This document shows positions 1-8,040 of a DNA stretch of 37,012 bases, piece after piece. Source of the stretch: an archaeon (GTDB lineage Archaea; Nanobdellota; Nanobdellia; Woesearchaeales; GW2011-AR4); NCBI GenBank assembly GCA_002688925.1, contig NZEC01000009.1:1-37012 (forward strand). The letters are read 5' to 3'. The stretch's first letter is position 1, and each line of letters opens with the position of its first letter. The notes below the pieces were generated by a model. It was not told where the DNA came from, did not search any database, and was given only the letters and a program-made list of their open reading frames with translations. The position numbers and the translations under genes are program-made.

Positions 1-114
1 ATCTTTACAAAGAATCTTAATGATTTCATCAAGAAGGGGAACAATTTTATTGAGCTGCGGCCAAGGACAAGCCTTGACGTAGTTGAGCTTAAGGTAGAAC
101 TGGAAGAAACTTAA
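1..114 (+). CDS. C-terminal end of an upstream protein (partial)
   Basis: An open frame enters from the left edge and stops at TAA 112-114, leaving 37 residues of a C-terminus. The text (FIKKGNNFIELRP followed by VVELKVELEE) reads like the last beta-strands of a secreted carbohydrate-binding or jelly-roll domain, in which a 'KKGNN-IEI' turn precedes the final strands. It lies 58 bp upstream of the membrane-protein gene on the same strand, so it may belong to the same surface-protein block. The family cannot be assigned from this fragment. Confidence 0.6.
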   Translation: MFTKNLNDFIKKGNNFIELRPRTSLDVVELKVELEET

Positions 115-172
115 GCAAAGAGGTGGTTCGGAAAGAATTCTGTATAGTTTTGTTTAGGTGAAGGTAAATAAT

Positions 173-2131
173 ATGGCTGATAAGGACGAAATAAAAAATA
201 TAGAAGAGGAGATGCTGAAAAAAGCAAGGGAAGGTGAAGAGGAGCAGTTGCAAGAAGAAGAATTAAATGATGTCAAACTAAAGAGAGAAAAACTTGCCTT
301 AAAGAGAGAGGAGACAGAAGATAATAAAAGTAAAGAAGAAAATGGAAAACAGGGAGCAAGAGGCCTAGAAGCTTTAAGCAAGGCTACTGTGGAAAAGAGC
401 GCTCGTTTTGTTGTTCTATTTGCGTTTATCTTGTTTATTTTAGATATTACTTTTCAATATAAAGGATTTAATATAGTAGTAACAGACGGAGGATCTTTAT
501 TCTCCGGTATCTTAGAATTTATTTTGTCGTTATTCTATCCAATACTTATAGGGGTTATGTTTTATTGGCTGATAGCAAAAAAGAAAGGCTGGGCTTCTAT
601 AATTTCTTTTATTGCTCTTATGATTTTTGGCTTATTCATTATATCAATACTTGTGCCAAATTTTCATCCTCTGATACTCATACACATACTCTATATCTTA
701 TTTTTCTGGTTGGCTTTTATAAAAGGGAGGGATGATGAAGCCAGAGCAAATTGGATCTTAATAGGGCTTCTATTTGCTGATCTGTATCTCTTTTCCGCAA
801 TCAATAATTTTTCATCAGGATTAGCTGAAAGTTTTATGGGATTCCCTTTCTTGTTTTTTTTAACAATTGCTTATGTATATAAGGAAACTGGCAACCTCTG
901 GGCAGCGATTTCGATAGTCTTGGTTTTGGGTTATTATATTATTGTGGCCACGCCTACAGCAGATTATTTCCAGGGAATTGATGTTGTTAAAGAAAAAATT
1001 CCGTTAAGGGAATGGCCAGGATTATTTATTGAAAGGGTAATTAAAGAACCGTCCGAAAAATTTGGAGGTGGGACTAGTAGTTGGTTTTCCAGTCAAATCC
1101 AGTATGCAATAACCGGCAAGGTTGAGAAAAACAAGGATGAGCCTTTAGGCGTCTATCTTGAAAATGTCCAGCCTGCTGACAAGAAATATTATTCGGATGA
1201 GAATGTGGTTGTATGGGGGACTGTAAATGCAAGGACTCTGGATGACCCAATCAAGATAAAATTAGGGTGCTATGTAAAAAAAGATGGTGAGAAGATAAAA
1301 TCAAATGAAGTTGACCCTGAAGACAAGGTCACTGTATATAAATTAGAGGAGCAGGATTTTGTATGTACCTTTACTGAAAACCCAGTATCCGAAGGAGTGT
1401 TAAAAGAGGGCATAAATACTGTTACAGCGTTTGCAGACTTTAATTTCGAGACTCTTGCTTATCTAAAAACATATTTCATAAACAGGGAAAGGAAAAGGGC
1501 AATGGAAAGGGAAGAGATTGATATATTCAAGGAATTTGGAATCAAAGATAAAAAACCAATTTCTGTCTATACGAACGGCCCTGCAGCGCTTGGAATGGAG
1601 ACAACAACACCTTTAATCGGAGTTACAAAGGAATATAATGGTGCGTTCCCAAGACTGAGCATCAGCCTGAAGAGAAACAAGGGATGGAAAGGAAATATAA
1701 AGGAATTGAAAGAGATGGTAATAATAGCTCCGAAAGGGGTTAAACTGGAAAAATGCGCTGGAGATTATCAGGCTTATGATAAGGCTAAATGCGTTGATAA
1801 TTGCAATAAGTTTAATATCTATGAAGATGATGATGCAGGTGAAGAGAATGCTTGTGAGAGTTCCTGCGCATCTTTTTTTGAAGATATTGGAGAAGATGAA
1901 AATTTATATTCCATTGATTTAAACAAATCATCTGACAGGGAATTTGATGAGGATGAGGATGATGATTTTAAGTTTTTTACGTGCAGCTTTAATCCGGAGA
2001 TCTCTGAAGTTTTGGAAGAAAATTCCCCGATAACAACAAAATTCTTCAGGGCAAAGGCCAGATATGATTATATTGTTGAAGATGATGTGACTGTGAAGAT
2101 AGAAAAAAGCCTGCCAGATTTGGATAAATAA
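173..2131 (+). CDS. Polytopic membrane protein with extracellular cysteine-rich domain
   Basis: Family not recognised. I prefer ATG 173 to the GTG at 158 because GGTGA (157-161) gives a Shine-Dalgarno-like site 11 bp before it; this yields 652 residues. The first 75 or so residues are highly charged (E/K-rich, likely coiled coil, cytoplasmic). About six or seven hydrophobic segments follow between residues 80 and 275. The remaining ~370 residues are soluble, rich in beta-strand-like text, acidic, and carry several cysteines (CYVKK, FVCTF, KCAGDY, a cluster around residues 540-580, and FFTCSF near the C-terminus). Stop TAA 2129-2131 is 1 bp from the ATG of a lipoprotein gene, so the two are surely co-transcribed. 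Inference: a membrane anchor or platform whose outer domain works with the three lipoproteins. Confidence 0.75.
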   Translation: MADKDEIKNIEEEMLKKAREGEEEQLQEEELNDVKLKREKLALKREETEDNKSKEENGKQGARGLEALSKATVEKSARFVVLFAFILFILDITFQYKGFNIVVTDGGSLFSGILEFILSLFYPILIGVMFYWLIAKKKGWASIISFIALMIFGLFIISILVPNFHPLILIHILYILFFWLAFIKGRDDEARANWILIGLLFADLYLFSAINNFSSGLAESFMGFPFLFFLTIAYVYKETGNLWAAISIVLVLGYYIIVATPTADYFQGIDVVKEKIPLREWPGLFIERVIKEPSEKFGGGTSSWFSSQIQYAITGKVEKNKDEPLGVYLENVQPADKKYYSDENVVVWGTVNARTLDDPIKIKLGCYVKKDGEKIKSNEVDPEDKVTVYKLEEQDFVCTFTENPVSEGVLKEGINTVTAFADFNFETLAYLKTYFINRERKRAMEREEIDIFKEFGIKDKKPISVYTNGPAALGMETTTPLIGVTKEYNGAFPRLSISLKRNKGWKGNIKELKEMVIIAPKGVKLEKCAGDYQAYDKAKCVDNCNKFNIYEDDDAGEENACESSCASFFEDIGEDENLYSIDLNKSSDREFDEDEDDDFKFFTCSFNPEISEVLEENSPITTKFFRAKARYDYIVEDDVTVKIEKSLPDLDK

Positions 2132-2132
2132 A

Positions 2133-3107
2133 ATGCCACTCAATAAAAAAATAATTTTGATTTTTGCTGTGATAGCATTATTGCTGATTGCAGGGTGCAA
2201 AGGACGCACTGGAACTAAGGGGTCAATTACGGGTGTTGATATAAGAAGCGGTGTAAAGGGCATTGCTATGGATTTTGTCAAGGGTTCCCCTCCTAAGAAT
2301 GTCTTTGAGGATGATGTTTTTCCGATTGCCATAAGGTTAGAGAATAAGGGGGCATTTAATATTGAAGAGGGAAAGGGGATTTTAGTGTTTGGGTTTGAGA
2401 AGCAGTATGTTGAGGCAACCAAAGAGGGTGATGGTGAGAAGCAGAAATTTAAAATTGAAGGCAAATCTGTTTTTAATCCGGATGGAGATACAGAGTTTAT
2501 AACAATAGATGCAAAAGTAAAGAAGATAGGTTCGCAGAGCGAATCAAGAGCTTCAACTATTTTAGCGACTGCCTGCTACAGATACGAGACTTTGCTTGGA
2601 ACTTCTGCGTGTATTGACACTGATATTTATGGTGCAGAGGTCAGGAAGAAAGCATGTACTATTAAAGACCTGAGTTTTGGAAACGGCCAGGGAGCTCCTG
2701 TGGCAATAACAAAAATAGAGACCAGGATGCTGCCTCAGGAAGATGACAACAGGATAAAACCTCAATTCTTGATTCATGTGGAAAATAAAGGCAATGGGGA
2801 GGTTATAAGGCCAGGTAAATATGAGAATGCGTGTACGAGCGGGGCATTGGAATACGAGGATTTAAACAGGATGAATATAAAGGCATTATTATCAGGGGAA
2901 GAGCTGGACTGCAGTTTAGGGCTGGATGAAGAGCCGGAAAATATCATAAGGCTTAGAGACAAGAAAGATATTGTGAGGTGCACACTGGAAGAAGGTATTG
3001 AGAAAAGCGAGGGTGCTTACACTGCCCAGCTAAAAGTTGAGCTGGATTACGGCTATAGCTTCACAATATCAAAAGATATAACAATAGAAAAGGTTTTGAA
3101 GTATTAA
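2133..3107 (+). CDS. Predicted lipoprotein, tandem paralogue 1
   Basis: 324 residues. The N-terminus is a lipoprotein signal peptide: KK, a hydrophobic stretch, then LIAG-C22 as the lipobox. The mature part opens with a segment shared with the next two genes (KG-x-x-MDFVKGSPP, then an IRLENKGAF strand), resembling CARDB/immunoglobulin-like extracellular folds. A second shared block reads ILATACYRYET...C...C. Six cysteines align among the three paralogues, suggesting disulphides outside the cell. It starts 1 bp after the membrane-protein stop and ends 1 bp before the next lipoprotein, so the three genes form one tight operon. No enzyme motif is visible; a binding or structural surface role is inference. 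Confidence 0.75.
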   Translation: MPLNKKIILIFAVIALLLIAGCKGRTGTKGSITGVDIRSGVKGIAMDFVKGSPPKNVFEDDVFPIAIRLENKGAFNIEEGKGILVFGFEKQYVEATKEGDGEKQKFKIEGKSVFNPDGDTEFITIDAKVKKIGSQSESRASTILATACYRYETLLGTSACIDTDIYGAEVRKKACTIKDLSFGNGQGAPVAITKIETRMLPQEDDNRIKPQFLIHVENKGNGEVIRPGKYENACTSGALEYEDLNRMNIKALLSGEELDCSLGLDEEPENIIRLRDKKDIVRCTLEEGIEKSEGAYTAQLKVELDYGYSFTISKDITIEKVLKY

Positions 3108-3108
3108 A

Positions 3109-4080
3109 ATGACAGGAAAAAACAAAGTTTTGATTGTGTTCTTTATTCTTCTGCTTATCGCTGTTTCTGCATGCAATCCAGAAGCCAGAAAAAAGAAAAG
3201 TACAGATGGGGTAAAAGGGACTAACGGGCTGATTATAAAATTTGTTGAAAACAGCCCTCAGGACAGCTATCTGATGGATGAGGAAGAAGAGGATATTTTT
3301 ATTTCATTAGAGGTAAGGAACAAGGGAGCGTATCCTGAGGAAGATGAGCAGAATGTATTGAGCAGGGGCCAGGTTTACCTTGGAGGGTTTGATAAGACAA
3401 TTATTGAGATGGATGATATTTCAAAAAGGCTGAATGCCGGGTTTTTGACAGGACTGAGCTCTATAAATCCCGAGGGAGGGTTTGATACAGTGGAGTTTGA
3501 GGGTGTTATCGAGCCTGATACTATTGTTGATAAGTATGAGCCAACTATTCTTGCTACTTTATGCTATCCTTATATCACAAAAGCGAGCCCTTCTGTGTGC
3601 ATTGACCCTTTCCCGTTTGATGACAAGCAAAAGAAGGTATGCAAGATTGGAAGCCAGGCCCTGTCAAGCCAGGGTGCTCCTATCATGGTTACAAGTGTTG
3701 ACCAGGAAGCCTCTTCCAGCAGGATGCAGTTCAAGATAAACATTAAGAATGTCGGCAATGGGGATGCAGTAAGATTTAATTCCTTGGAAAAGTGCGACCC
3801 ATCCGGGGATGAGAGGATAGATAGGGATGATATTGATCGTGTGGAATTAGTGAACGTAAGGGCAGGCTTATCATCATTAACATGCGGCCCTTTTGCAGAT
3901 AACAGGAGAAATATCAGGCTTTATAATAATGAAGGGTTTGTTATCTGCACTTTGGACAGGGCTGACTTTGAAGATGCAAATTCAGCTTATACAACCCCAT
4001 TGAACATAGAATTAAGATATGGATACAGGTCAACAATTTCAAAAAAAATAAAGATATCCAAGATTACAAGCGTAAGTTAA
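3109..4080 (+). CDS. Predicted lipoprotein, tandem paralogue 2
   Basis: 323 residues with signal peptide and lipobox AVSA-C22. It is clearly homologous to the preceding protein: GLIIKFVENSPQ and LEVRNKGAY correspond to GIAMDFVKGSPP and IRLENKGAF, TILATLCYPY to TILATACYRY, and both end in a Y-G-Y/R-S/T-x-x-ISK-x-I strand (here RYGYRSTISKKIKI). The six shared cysteines are kept. Start ATG 3109 follows the upstream TAA by 1 bp with no separate promoter. The gene closes the first operon; a 184 bp gap separates it from the third paralogue. Confidence 0.75.
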   Translation: MTGKNKVLIVFFILLLIAVSACNPEARKKKSTDGVKGTNGLIIKFVENSPQDSYLMDEEEEDIFISLEVRNKGAYPEEDEQNVLSRGQVYLGGFDKTIIEMDDISKRLNAGFLTGLSSINPEGGFDTVEFEGVIEPDTIVDKYEPTILATLCYPYITKASPSVCIDPFPFDDKQKKVCKIGSQALSSQGAPIMVTSVDQEASSSRMQFKINIKNVGNGDAVRFNSLEKCDPSGDERIDRDDIDRVELVNVRAGLSSLTCGPFADNRRNIRLYNNEGFVICTLDRADFEDANSAYTTPLNIELRYGYRSTISKKIKISKITSVS

Positions 4081-4133
4081 ACAATGTTAAGATTAAGTGT
4101 TAAAATAAACAATTTTGATAAAAAAGAAATTAG

Positions 4134-4184
4134 GCCTCGCCAATGCGCTCGGCATCTATATCGCTCGCCACAATGCTCGCTTTA
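4134..4184. other. GC-rich island in an AT-rich intergenic region
   Basis: Within the 184 bp gap between lipoproteins 2 and 3 the first ~50 bp and last ~80 bp are strongly AT-rich, but this middle stretch is much richer in G+C and contains two imperfect copies of CTCGCC(AC)AATGC. No reading frame, tRNA or terminator is recognisable. Part of it (GCTCGGCATCTAT) resembles GCTCAGGTCATCTAT inside the foldback element at 20825-20952, so it may be a decayed relative. That link rests on a short match only. Confidence 0.25.
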
Positions 4185-4264
4185 ATAAAATCCTTAACAT
4201 ACTCAAGTTGATATTACCATTAAACAGAAAGCTTTAAATAAAAGAAATCAAAATAAAACTAATA

Positions 4265-5281
4265 ATGAAGCAGGAAAAACGAGGTTGCAGGAGTTTAGTT
4301 GCAGTTAGTGTTATTTTGGTGTTTTCAATATTTCTTATTACTGGTTGCGGTGGAACTGGAATAGATGCCCCTGCTAATGCTCCTACAACTCCTTTTCTTG
4401 AAGGGTCAAGGGGCGTTGAGATAAAATTTCTTGAAGGCGCGCCTCCTGAAGAAGTGACTGATTCAGGAACATTTGATTTCCAGGCCATTGTAAGCTTAAG
4501 GAATGAAGGCGAGTATGACCTGAAAAGAGATGATATAAAGATTGATTTGCTTGGAATATTGGCAAGTGATTTTGGCGCTAATCCTGATGAACTGAATGAT
4601 AAGAGGCCTGATGATGATCCAATGCCAAGGAGAAGGGATGCAGAAGGCAATATAATAGAGGCTACAGAGGTATTTGTCACATTTCCAAATGAGGACCAAT
4701 TTTTTGATTATGAAAGAAGCGTGACAGGAAACACTGTTTTCCTTTTCAGGGCAGATGTCTGCTATAAGTACCAGACAAAGGCGCTTTCTCAGATTTGTGT
4801 GTTGAGTGATTTAGTCAATGTGGATGCAGATACTGTATGCGATCCTATTGAAACAAAAACTGTTTTTAGCTCATCTTCTCCTTTACAGGTAAATTCGTTC
4901 AGGCAGACAGTTGCCGGACAGAACAAGATACAGTTCAGCTTTGATATAACTCATTCGGGAAATGGAGATGTTTTCAAGGAAGGTGATGCTTCAAGCCCTG
5001 CTGCTGACTGCCCAAGAGATCCTAGAGAGAGGAGGCAGAAGGAAAATAGGGTAAAGGTCACTGTTGATTCAGGCCTTCCAAACCTTAGGTGTGTTGGCTT
5101 GGATGGAAATACTGTTGGATTTGTGACAATGAACCAGGGCAGGAGAACAGTAACATGCCTGCAAGAGTTGGATTCTGACAGGCAGGATTTTGAGACAAAT
5201 GTTGACATAACACTGGACTTTAACTACAGGGATGATGTTGATGAAGAAGTTTTAGTAAAGCATTTGGTTGATAGTTCTTAA
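4265..5281 (+). CDS. Predicted lipoprotein, tandem paralogue 3
   Basis: 338 residues. The signal peptide has a basic N-terminus (KQEKRGCR), a hydrophobic core and lipobox LITG-C28. It keeps the family blocks GVEIKFLEGAPP, VSLRNEGEY, and FRADVCYKYQT...C, with six cysteines in register with paralogues 1 and 2; it is the most diverged and lacks their GYxxTISK ending. Unlike them it has its own promoter: CTTTAAATAAA at 4232-4242, about 25-30 bp before ATG 4265, which implies a leaderless transcript. The gene is convergent with the small gene at 5305, whose stop is 23 bp away. Confidence 0.75.
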   Translation: MKQEKRGCRSLVAVSVILVFSIFLITGCGGTGIDAPANAPTTPFLEGSRGVEIKFLEGAPPEEVTDSGTFDFQAIVSLRNEGEYDLKRDDIKIDLLGILASDFGANPDELNDKRPDDDPMPRRRDAEGNIIEATEVFVTFPNEDQFFDYERSVTGNTVFLFRADVCYKYQTKALSQICVLSDLVNVDADTVCDPIETKTVFSSSSPLQVNSFRQTVAGQNKIQFSFDITHSGNGDVFKEGDASSPAADCPRDPRERRQKENRVKVTVDSGLPNLRCVGLDGNTVGFVTMNQGRRTVTCLQELDSDRQDFETNVDITLDFNYRDDVDEEVLVKHLVDSS

Positions 5282-5304
5282 AGTTCTTATTTTAAAAGTT
5301 TTAA

Positions 5305-5649
5305 TTATTTTTGGAAATTCTTAACTTTAGAATTCTTGAACTTGGATATAAGATTGGGAATATTCGCAGTTGCCATTTCCATCAATTTATTGCTCAAATC
5401 GAATTCTTCTGATGTTTCATCATCCAGCTTGTCAGCAATAGATTTTTGATATGTTAAAAATATGCATTTAGTGATATAACATTTCAACATTTTTAGGTCT
5501 TCTCTATCAATTTGAGGATTTAAGATGTGGATTCCATATTTTGGGAAATGCTTTTCCTGCATGGTTTGAAAATTATCATTTATTGTTTCAAATGCATCTT
5601 TTACTTGTGCTGTGTTATAGTCATATTTTATGCATTGAGCTATTGTCAT
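5305..5649 (-). CDS. Hypothetical protein, 114 aa
   Basis: Not recognised. It is a mostly helical, soluble-looking protein (no signal peptide, no membrane segment) with scattered cysteines (C6, then two in the KCYITKC segment) and a lysine-rich C-terminus. Upstream on the minus strand TTTTTAAATAC lies about 20-30 bp before the ATG, a TATA-like signal for a leaderless mRNA. That promoter and the compact frame support a real gene. Its left neighbour converges on it; the RFC gene to the right runs in the same direction, ending 52 bp upstream. Confidence 0.55.
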   Translation of the reverse strand: MTIAQCIKYDYNTAQVKDAFETINDNFQTMQEKHFPKYGIHILNPQIDREDLKMLKCYITKCIFLTYQKSIADKLDDETSEEFDLSNKLMEMATANIPNLISKFKNSKVKNFQK

Positions 5650-5701
5650 AAACCAAAGTATATCTCTTGTATTTAAAAAGTTAATTATATATTAGAAATT
5701 G

Positions 5702-6661
5702 CTATTTTTTGTTGCCGTACAACGCAAACTGGCTTAATAAGGCTTCTAATTGTAAGAATTCATCACTGCCTTCTGTCATTCTAAATTCGATTTCTCCGCA
5801 TTTTTCTATTAAAAGCATCTTGCTTTCGTTGTTTAATTCTAATGTTAGGATTTCCTGCTGTATTTGTTTGATTACATCTAATCCTGAAAGGCCGTAATTT
5901 AACATAACATCCATCAGCTTGGTTCTTGCTTCGATGAATTTATTGTTTATGGCTAGTTTTAATGCTTCGTCAATCTCTTTTGGCCTTGCTACTGATGCCA
6001 TTGAATAGATAACTTCTTCTGTTATGTTGTTGCTTATTGCAGCTGAGCTTTGCAGAATATTTTCTAATTTTCTTGCATCGCCTTCGCATATTGTATAAAG
6101 TGCTTGTTTTGCTTTATCGTCTATCTTTATATTTTCATCTTTTTCTATTTTTTCTGCTATTGCGTGGATTTCTTTTTCTTCTAGAAGCTTAAATCTGAAC
6201 ATTGCGCATCTTGACTGGATTGGGTCTATGATTTTTGATGAGTAATTTGCTGATAAGATAAATCTGCAGGTAGATGTGTAGTTTTCCATGGTTCTTCTTA
6301 ATGCCTGCTGTGCTTCTCTTGTTAGGGCATCACATTCATCCAGGAAGATTATTTTGAAAGGCACATTGCCAATTGCCTTTGTCCTTGCAAAATCCTTTAC
6401 CTTGTTTCTTATTATGTCGATGCCTCTTTCATCACTTGCATTTAATTCCAGGAAGTTCTGATGCCATGAGTCTTTAAAGAGGTTTTTTGCCATTACCAAT
6501 GCAGTAGTTGATTTGCCTACACCTGCAGGCCCTGCAAACAGTAAATGAGGTATGTTTTTTTGCTCAACAAAGGCTTTTATTCTCTTTACTATCTCTTTTT
6601 GGCCTTTTATTTCAGAGAATTCTTTTGGCCTGTACTTTTCAGTCCATATAGTGCTTTCCAT
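5702..6661 (-). CDS. rfcS: Replication factor C small subunit (clamp-loader ATPase)
   Basis: 319 residues starting MESTIWTEKYRPKEF, the standard RFC-S N-terminus; the frame is open upstream, but the extra 28 codons are not part of the family, so ATG at 6661 is chosen. Motifs in order: Walker A GPAGVGKST (44-52), ELNASDERGID (RFC box), Walker B IIFLDECD, LRRTMENY, sensor-1 SANY, and the arginine-finger motif IQSRC. Length matches archaeal RFC-S. It forms a clamp loader with RFC-L, which is not in this window, and loads PCNA at primer ends. A TATA-like ATTATTTAAATTATT lies 25-35 bp before the ATG, so it has its own promoter behind the PRC-barrel gene. Confidence 0.96.
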   Translation of the reverse strand: MESTIWTEKYRPKEFSEIKGQKEIVKRIKAFVEQKNIPHLLFAGPAGVGKSTTALVMAKNLFKDSWHQNFLELNASDERGIDIIRNKVKDFARTKAIGNVPFKIIFLDECDALTREAQQALRRTMENYTSTCRFILSANYSSKIIDPIQSRCAMFRFKLLEEKEIHAIAEKIEKDENIKIDDKAKQALYTICEGDARKLENILQSSAAISNNITEEVIYSMASVARPKEIDEALKLAINNKFIEARTKLMDVMLNYGLSGLDVIKQIQQEILTLELNNESKMLLIEKCGEIEFRMTEGSDEFLQLEALLSQFALYGNKK

Positions 6662-6698
6662 CAACTTAGAGAATGAAGAATAATTTAAATAATTATGC

Positions 6699-6962
6699 TT
6701 AAATGATGTCTTCTTCAGCAACGACCATAAAATCACCAATGGCAATCACTGCGGAGAATGGTATTAAGATGTGGCCATCGCTGTCCTTTTCAAGCTCTAA
6801 TTTTGCTGTGTAAGAAGTCGGGTTATGAAGGACCATATGGATTAACTCGCCAGAGCGTGTTTCAAATATAAGGTCTCCTACTTCGCCAAAACGCTTTCCG
6901 GTCTTGCTTACTACTGTTTTTCCTATAAGCTGTTTTGAAAATTTCTTATCCTCTTCTGCCAT
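6699..6962 (-). CDS. PRC-barrel domain protein
   Basis: 87 residues comprising one PRC-barrel fold: KQLIGKTVVSKTGKRFGEV, GDLIFETRSGELIHMVL, and ILIPFSAVIAIGDFMVV are its characteristic strand blocks. Such single-domain proteins are common in archaea and bind RNA or protein partners; the exact role is unknown. The start has a Shine-Dalgarno-like GTGAGGG 7 bp before the ATG, and TTTAAACC further upstream as TATA, so this gene has a short leader, unlike most neighbours. RFC-S follows 37 bp downstream. Confidence 0.85.
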   Translation of the reverse strand: MAEEDKKFSKQLIGKTVVSKTGKRFGEVGDLIFETRSGELIHMVLHNPTSYTAKLELEKDSDGHILIPFSAVIAIGDFMVVAEEDII

Positions 6963-7026
6963 AATAATCCCTCACGAGTAAATATAGGGTTTAAATAAAT
7001 TAAGTTATATTTAAATGTTTTGTTTG

Positions 7027-7869
7027 TTATATTTCTGACAATAAGGTGTCTATTTGGGCTTCATTATAGCAGTCTTCCCTTAGGCCGCAATTGGTGCATT
7101 TGTTTTTGTTTTGGCAGTAATTTGGAGGATATTGTCTATTTAACAGCTCTTGCACTTCTTTTGTTAAAGCTGTTATTTCCTCTTTCATGAAAGGGTTAAT
7201 AGCTACATGCCTTAATTCTTTTGCATCAAGGTAATGGATAAAGCCTTCCTTGATTTTTTTATTGTATTTTTCTTCTAAAAGCAATGCGTAAGCTGCTATC
7301 TGGATCCTATGTCCCGGCCAGATTCCTTCTTTTGGCATTTTACCTGTTTTTAATTCAACAGGGACATAGCCATCTTTATGTATTTCTACTTTGTCTATTA
7401 TGCCTTTTAATTGTAATATGTTTGATTCCACTCTTAATTCTGAGATTATTTTTGGGGTTAAGTTTTCCCACAGCTCTTTTCCATAGATATTGTATTCTTG
7501 TATGAAATTAAAGATATTAGTTGCCCTTGCTTCTGCTTCATTAAGTATTAAAGGATAAGTTCTTTTGAAGACAGATGCAAGCTCTAGATTTACTGAGCTT
7601 AATTTTGACTTGTTCTTGATTATCTTTTCCCTTAATATTTTCAGGTAAAGAGCCTTGTATATGTTTAAGATATTACTGAGCTGGAGCTTTTTTGTTATTG
7701 ATGTTACTATGCCTTCTTCATTCTTGTTTATGAAATCATATATCTCATGCCTTAAAGACCCAAGAACAAGGCTTTCTTTAGGCGGTTCTGTAATACAAAG
7801 AACATACTGCAGGTATAATTTCCTGGGACAGTACTCATAACCCGAAAGCATCGAAACAGAAATCTTCAT
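7027..7869 (-). CDS. Cas4/RecB-like PD-(D/E)XK exonuclease
   Basis: 280 residues from ATG 7869 (the longer frame to 7977 runs through the promoter and is rejected). Hallmarks of the Cas4/Dna2-nuclease (DUF83) family: N-terminal CPRKLYL (Cys14), the nuclease core GIIDKVE...VPVELKTGK (D, ExK), the QIAAYALLLEE (QxxxY) motif, and a C-terminal Cys cluster C-x5-C-x2-C-x5-C that with Cys14 could hold an Fe-S cluster. No CRISPR array or other cas gene is visible, so a stand-alone DNA-repair nuclease is more likely than CRISPR adaptation. The promoter has TATA ATATATAAAT (7891-7900) and, just upstream, two copies of the motif shared with the MCM promoter. Confidence 0.82.
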   Translation of the reverse strand: MKISVSMLSGYEYCPRKLYLQYVLCITEPPKESLVLGSLRHEIYDFINKNEEGIVTSITKKLQLSNILNIYKALYLKILREKIIKNKSKLSSVNLELASVFKRTYPLILNEAEARATNIFNFIQEYNIYGKELWENLTPKIISELRVESNILQLKGIIDKVEIHKDGYVPVELKTGKMPKEGIWPGHRIQIAAYALLLEEKYNKKIKEGFIHYLDAKELRHVAINPFMKEEITALTKEVQELLNRQYPPNYCQNKNKCTNCGLREDCYNEAQIDTLLSEI

Positions 7870-7890
7870 ATAAACAAATAAGTAAAATTG

Positions 7891-7943
7891 ATTTATATAT
7901 TTTACGGGTGAATGTCCAGTGCAGTATAAGCTATGTCCAGTGG
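7891..7943 (-). promoter_or_regulatory. Promoter of the Cas4-like gene with tandem upstream motif
   Basis: On the minus strand the TATA box ATATATAAAT (7900-7891) lies 22-31 bp before ATG 7869. Seven bp further upstream is GCACTGGACATTCAC (complement of 7908-7922), and 21 bp beyond that a second core, CCACTGGACAT (complement of 7933-7943). The same motif stands 8 bp upstream of the MCM TATA box and 9 bp upstream of that of the gene at 19135. The two copies are about two helical turns apart, as expected for cooperative binding. The binding protein is unknown. Confidence 0.55.
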
Positions 7944-7949
7944 TAAAAA

Positions 7950-8006
7950 GGTCGCATAACAACGATTTAACTCCCAAAATGTTCGTTAAATCTCTGTTAT
8001 ACGCCC
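7950..8006. repeat. Stem-loop with long interrupted arms
   Basis: GATTTAAC (7964-7971) pairs perfectly with GTTAAATC (7985-7992) around a 13-nt loop, and after a 2-nt bulge on each side ATAACA (7956-7961) pairs with TGTTAT (7995-8000), with weaker pairing further out. It lies between the stop of the TPR gene and the promoter of the Cas4-like gene. It could be a transcript-end structure for the TPR gene or a short mobile-type inverted repeat. No other copy was noticed in this window. Confidence 0.5.
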
Positions 8007-8040
8007 CTTTCTAATAACCTAATTATGACTAAATACATTA

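Noticed and set aside
7027-7869. CRISPR-Cas locus suggested by the Cas4-like protein
   Set aside because: No direct-repeat array with spacers and no other cas gene was seen anywhere in the window.
7870-7977. N-terminal extension of the Cas4-like protein to 7977
   Set aside because: It would translate through the TATA box and the repeated promoter motif; the family's CPRKLYL block normally lies close to the N-terminus, fitting ATG 7869.
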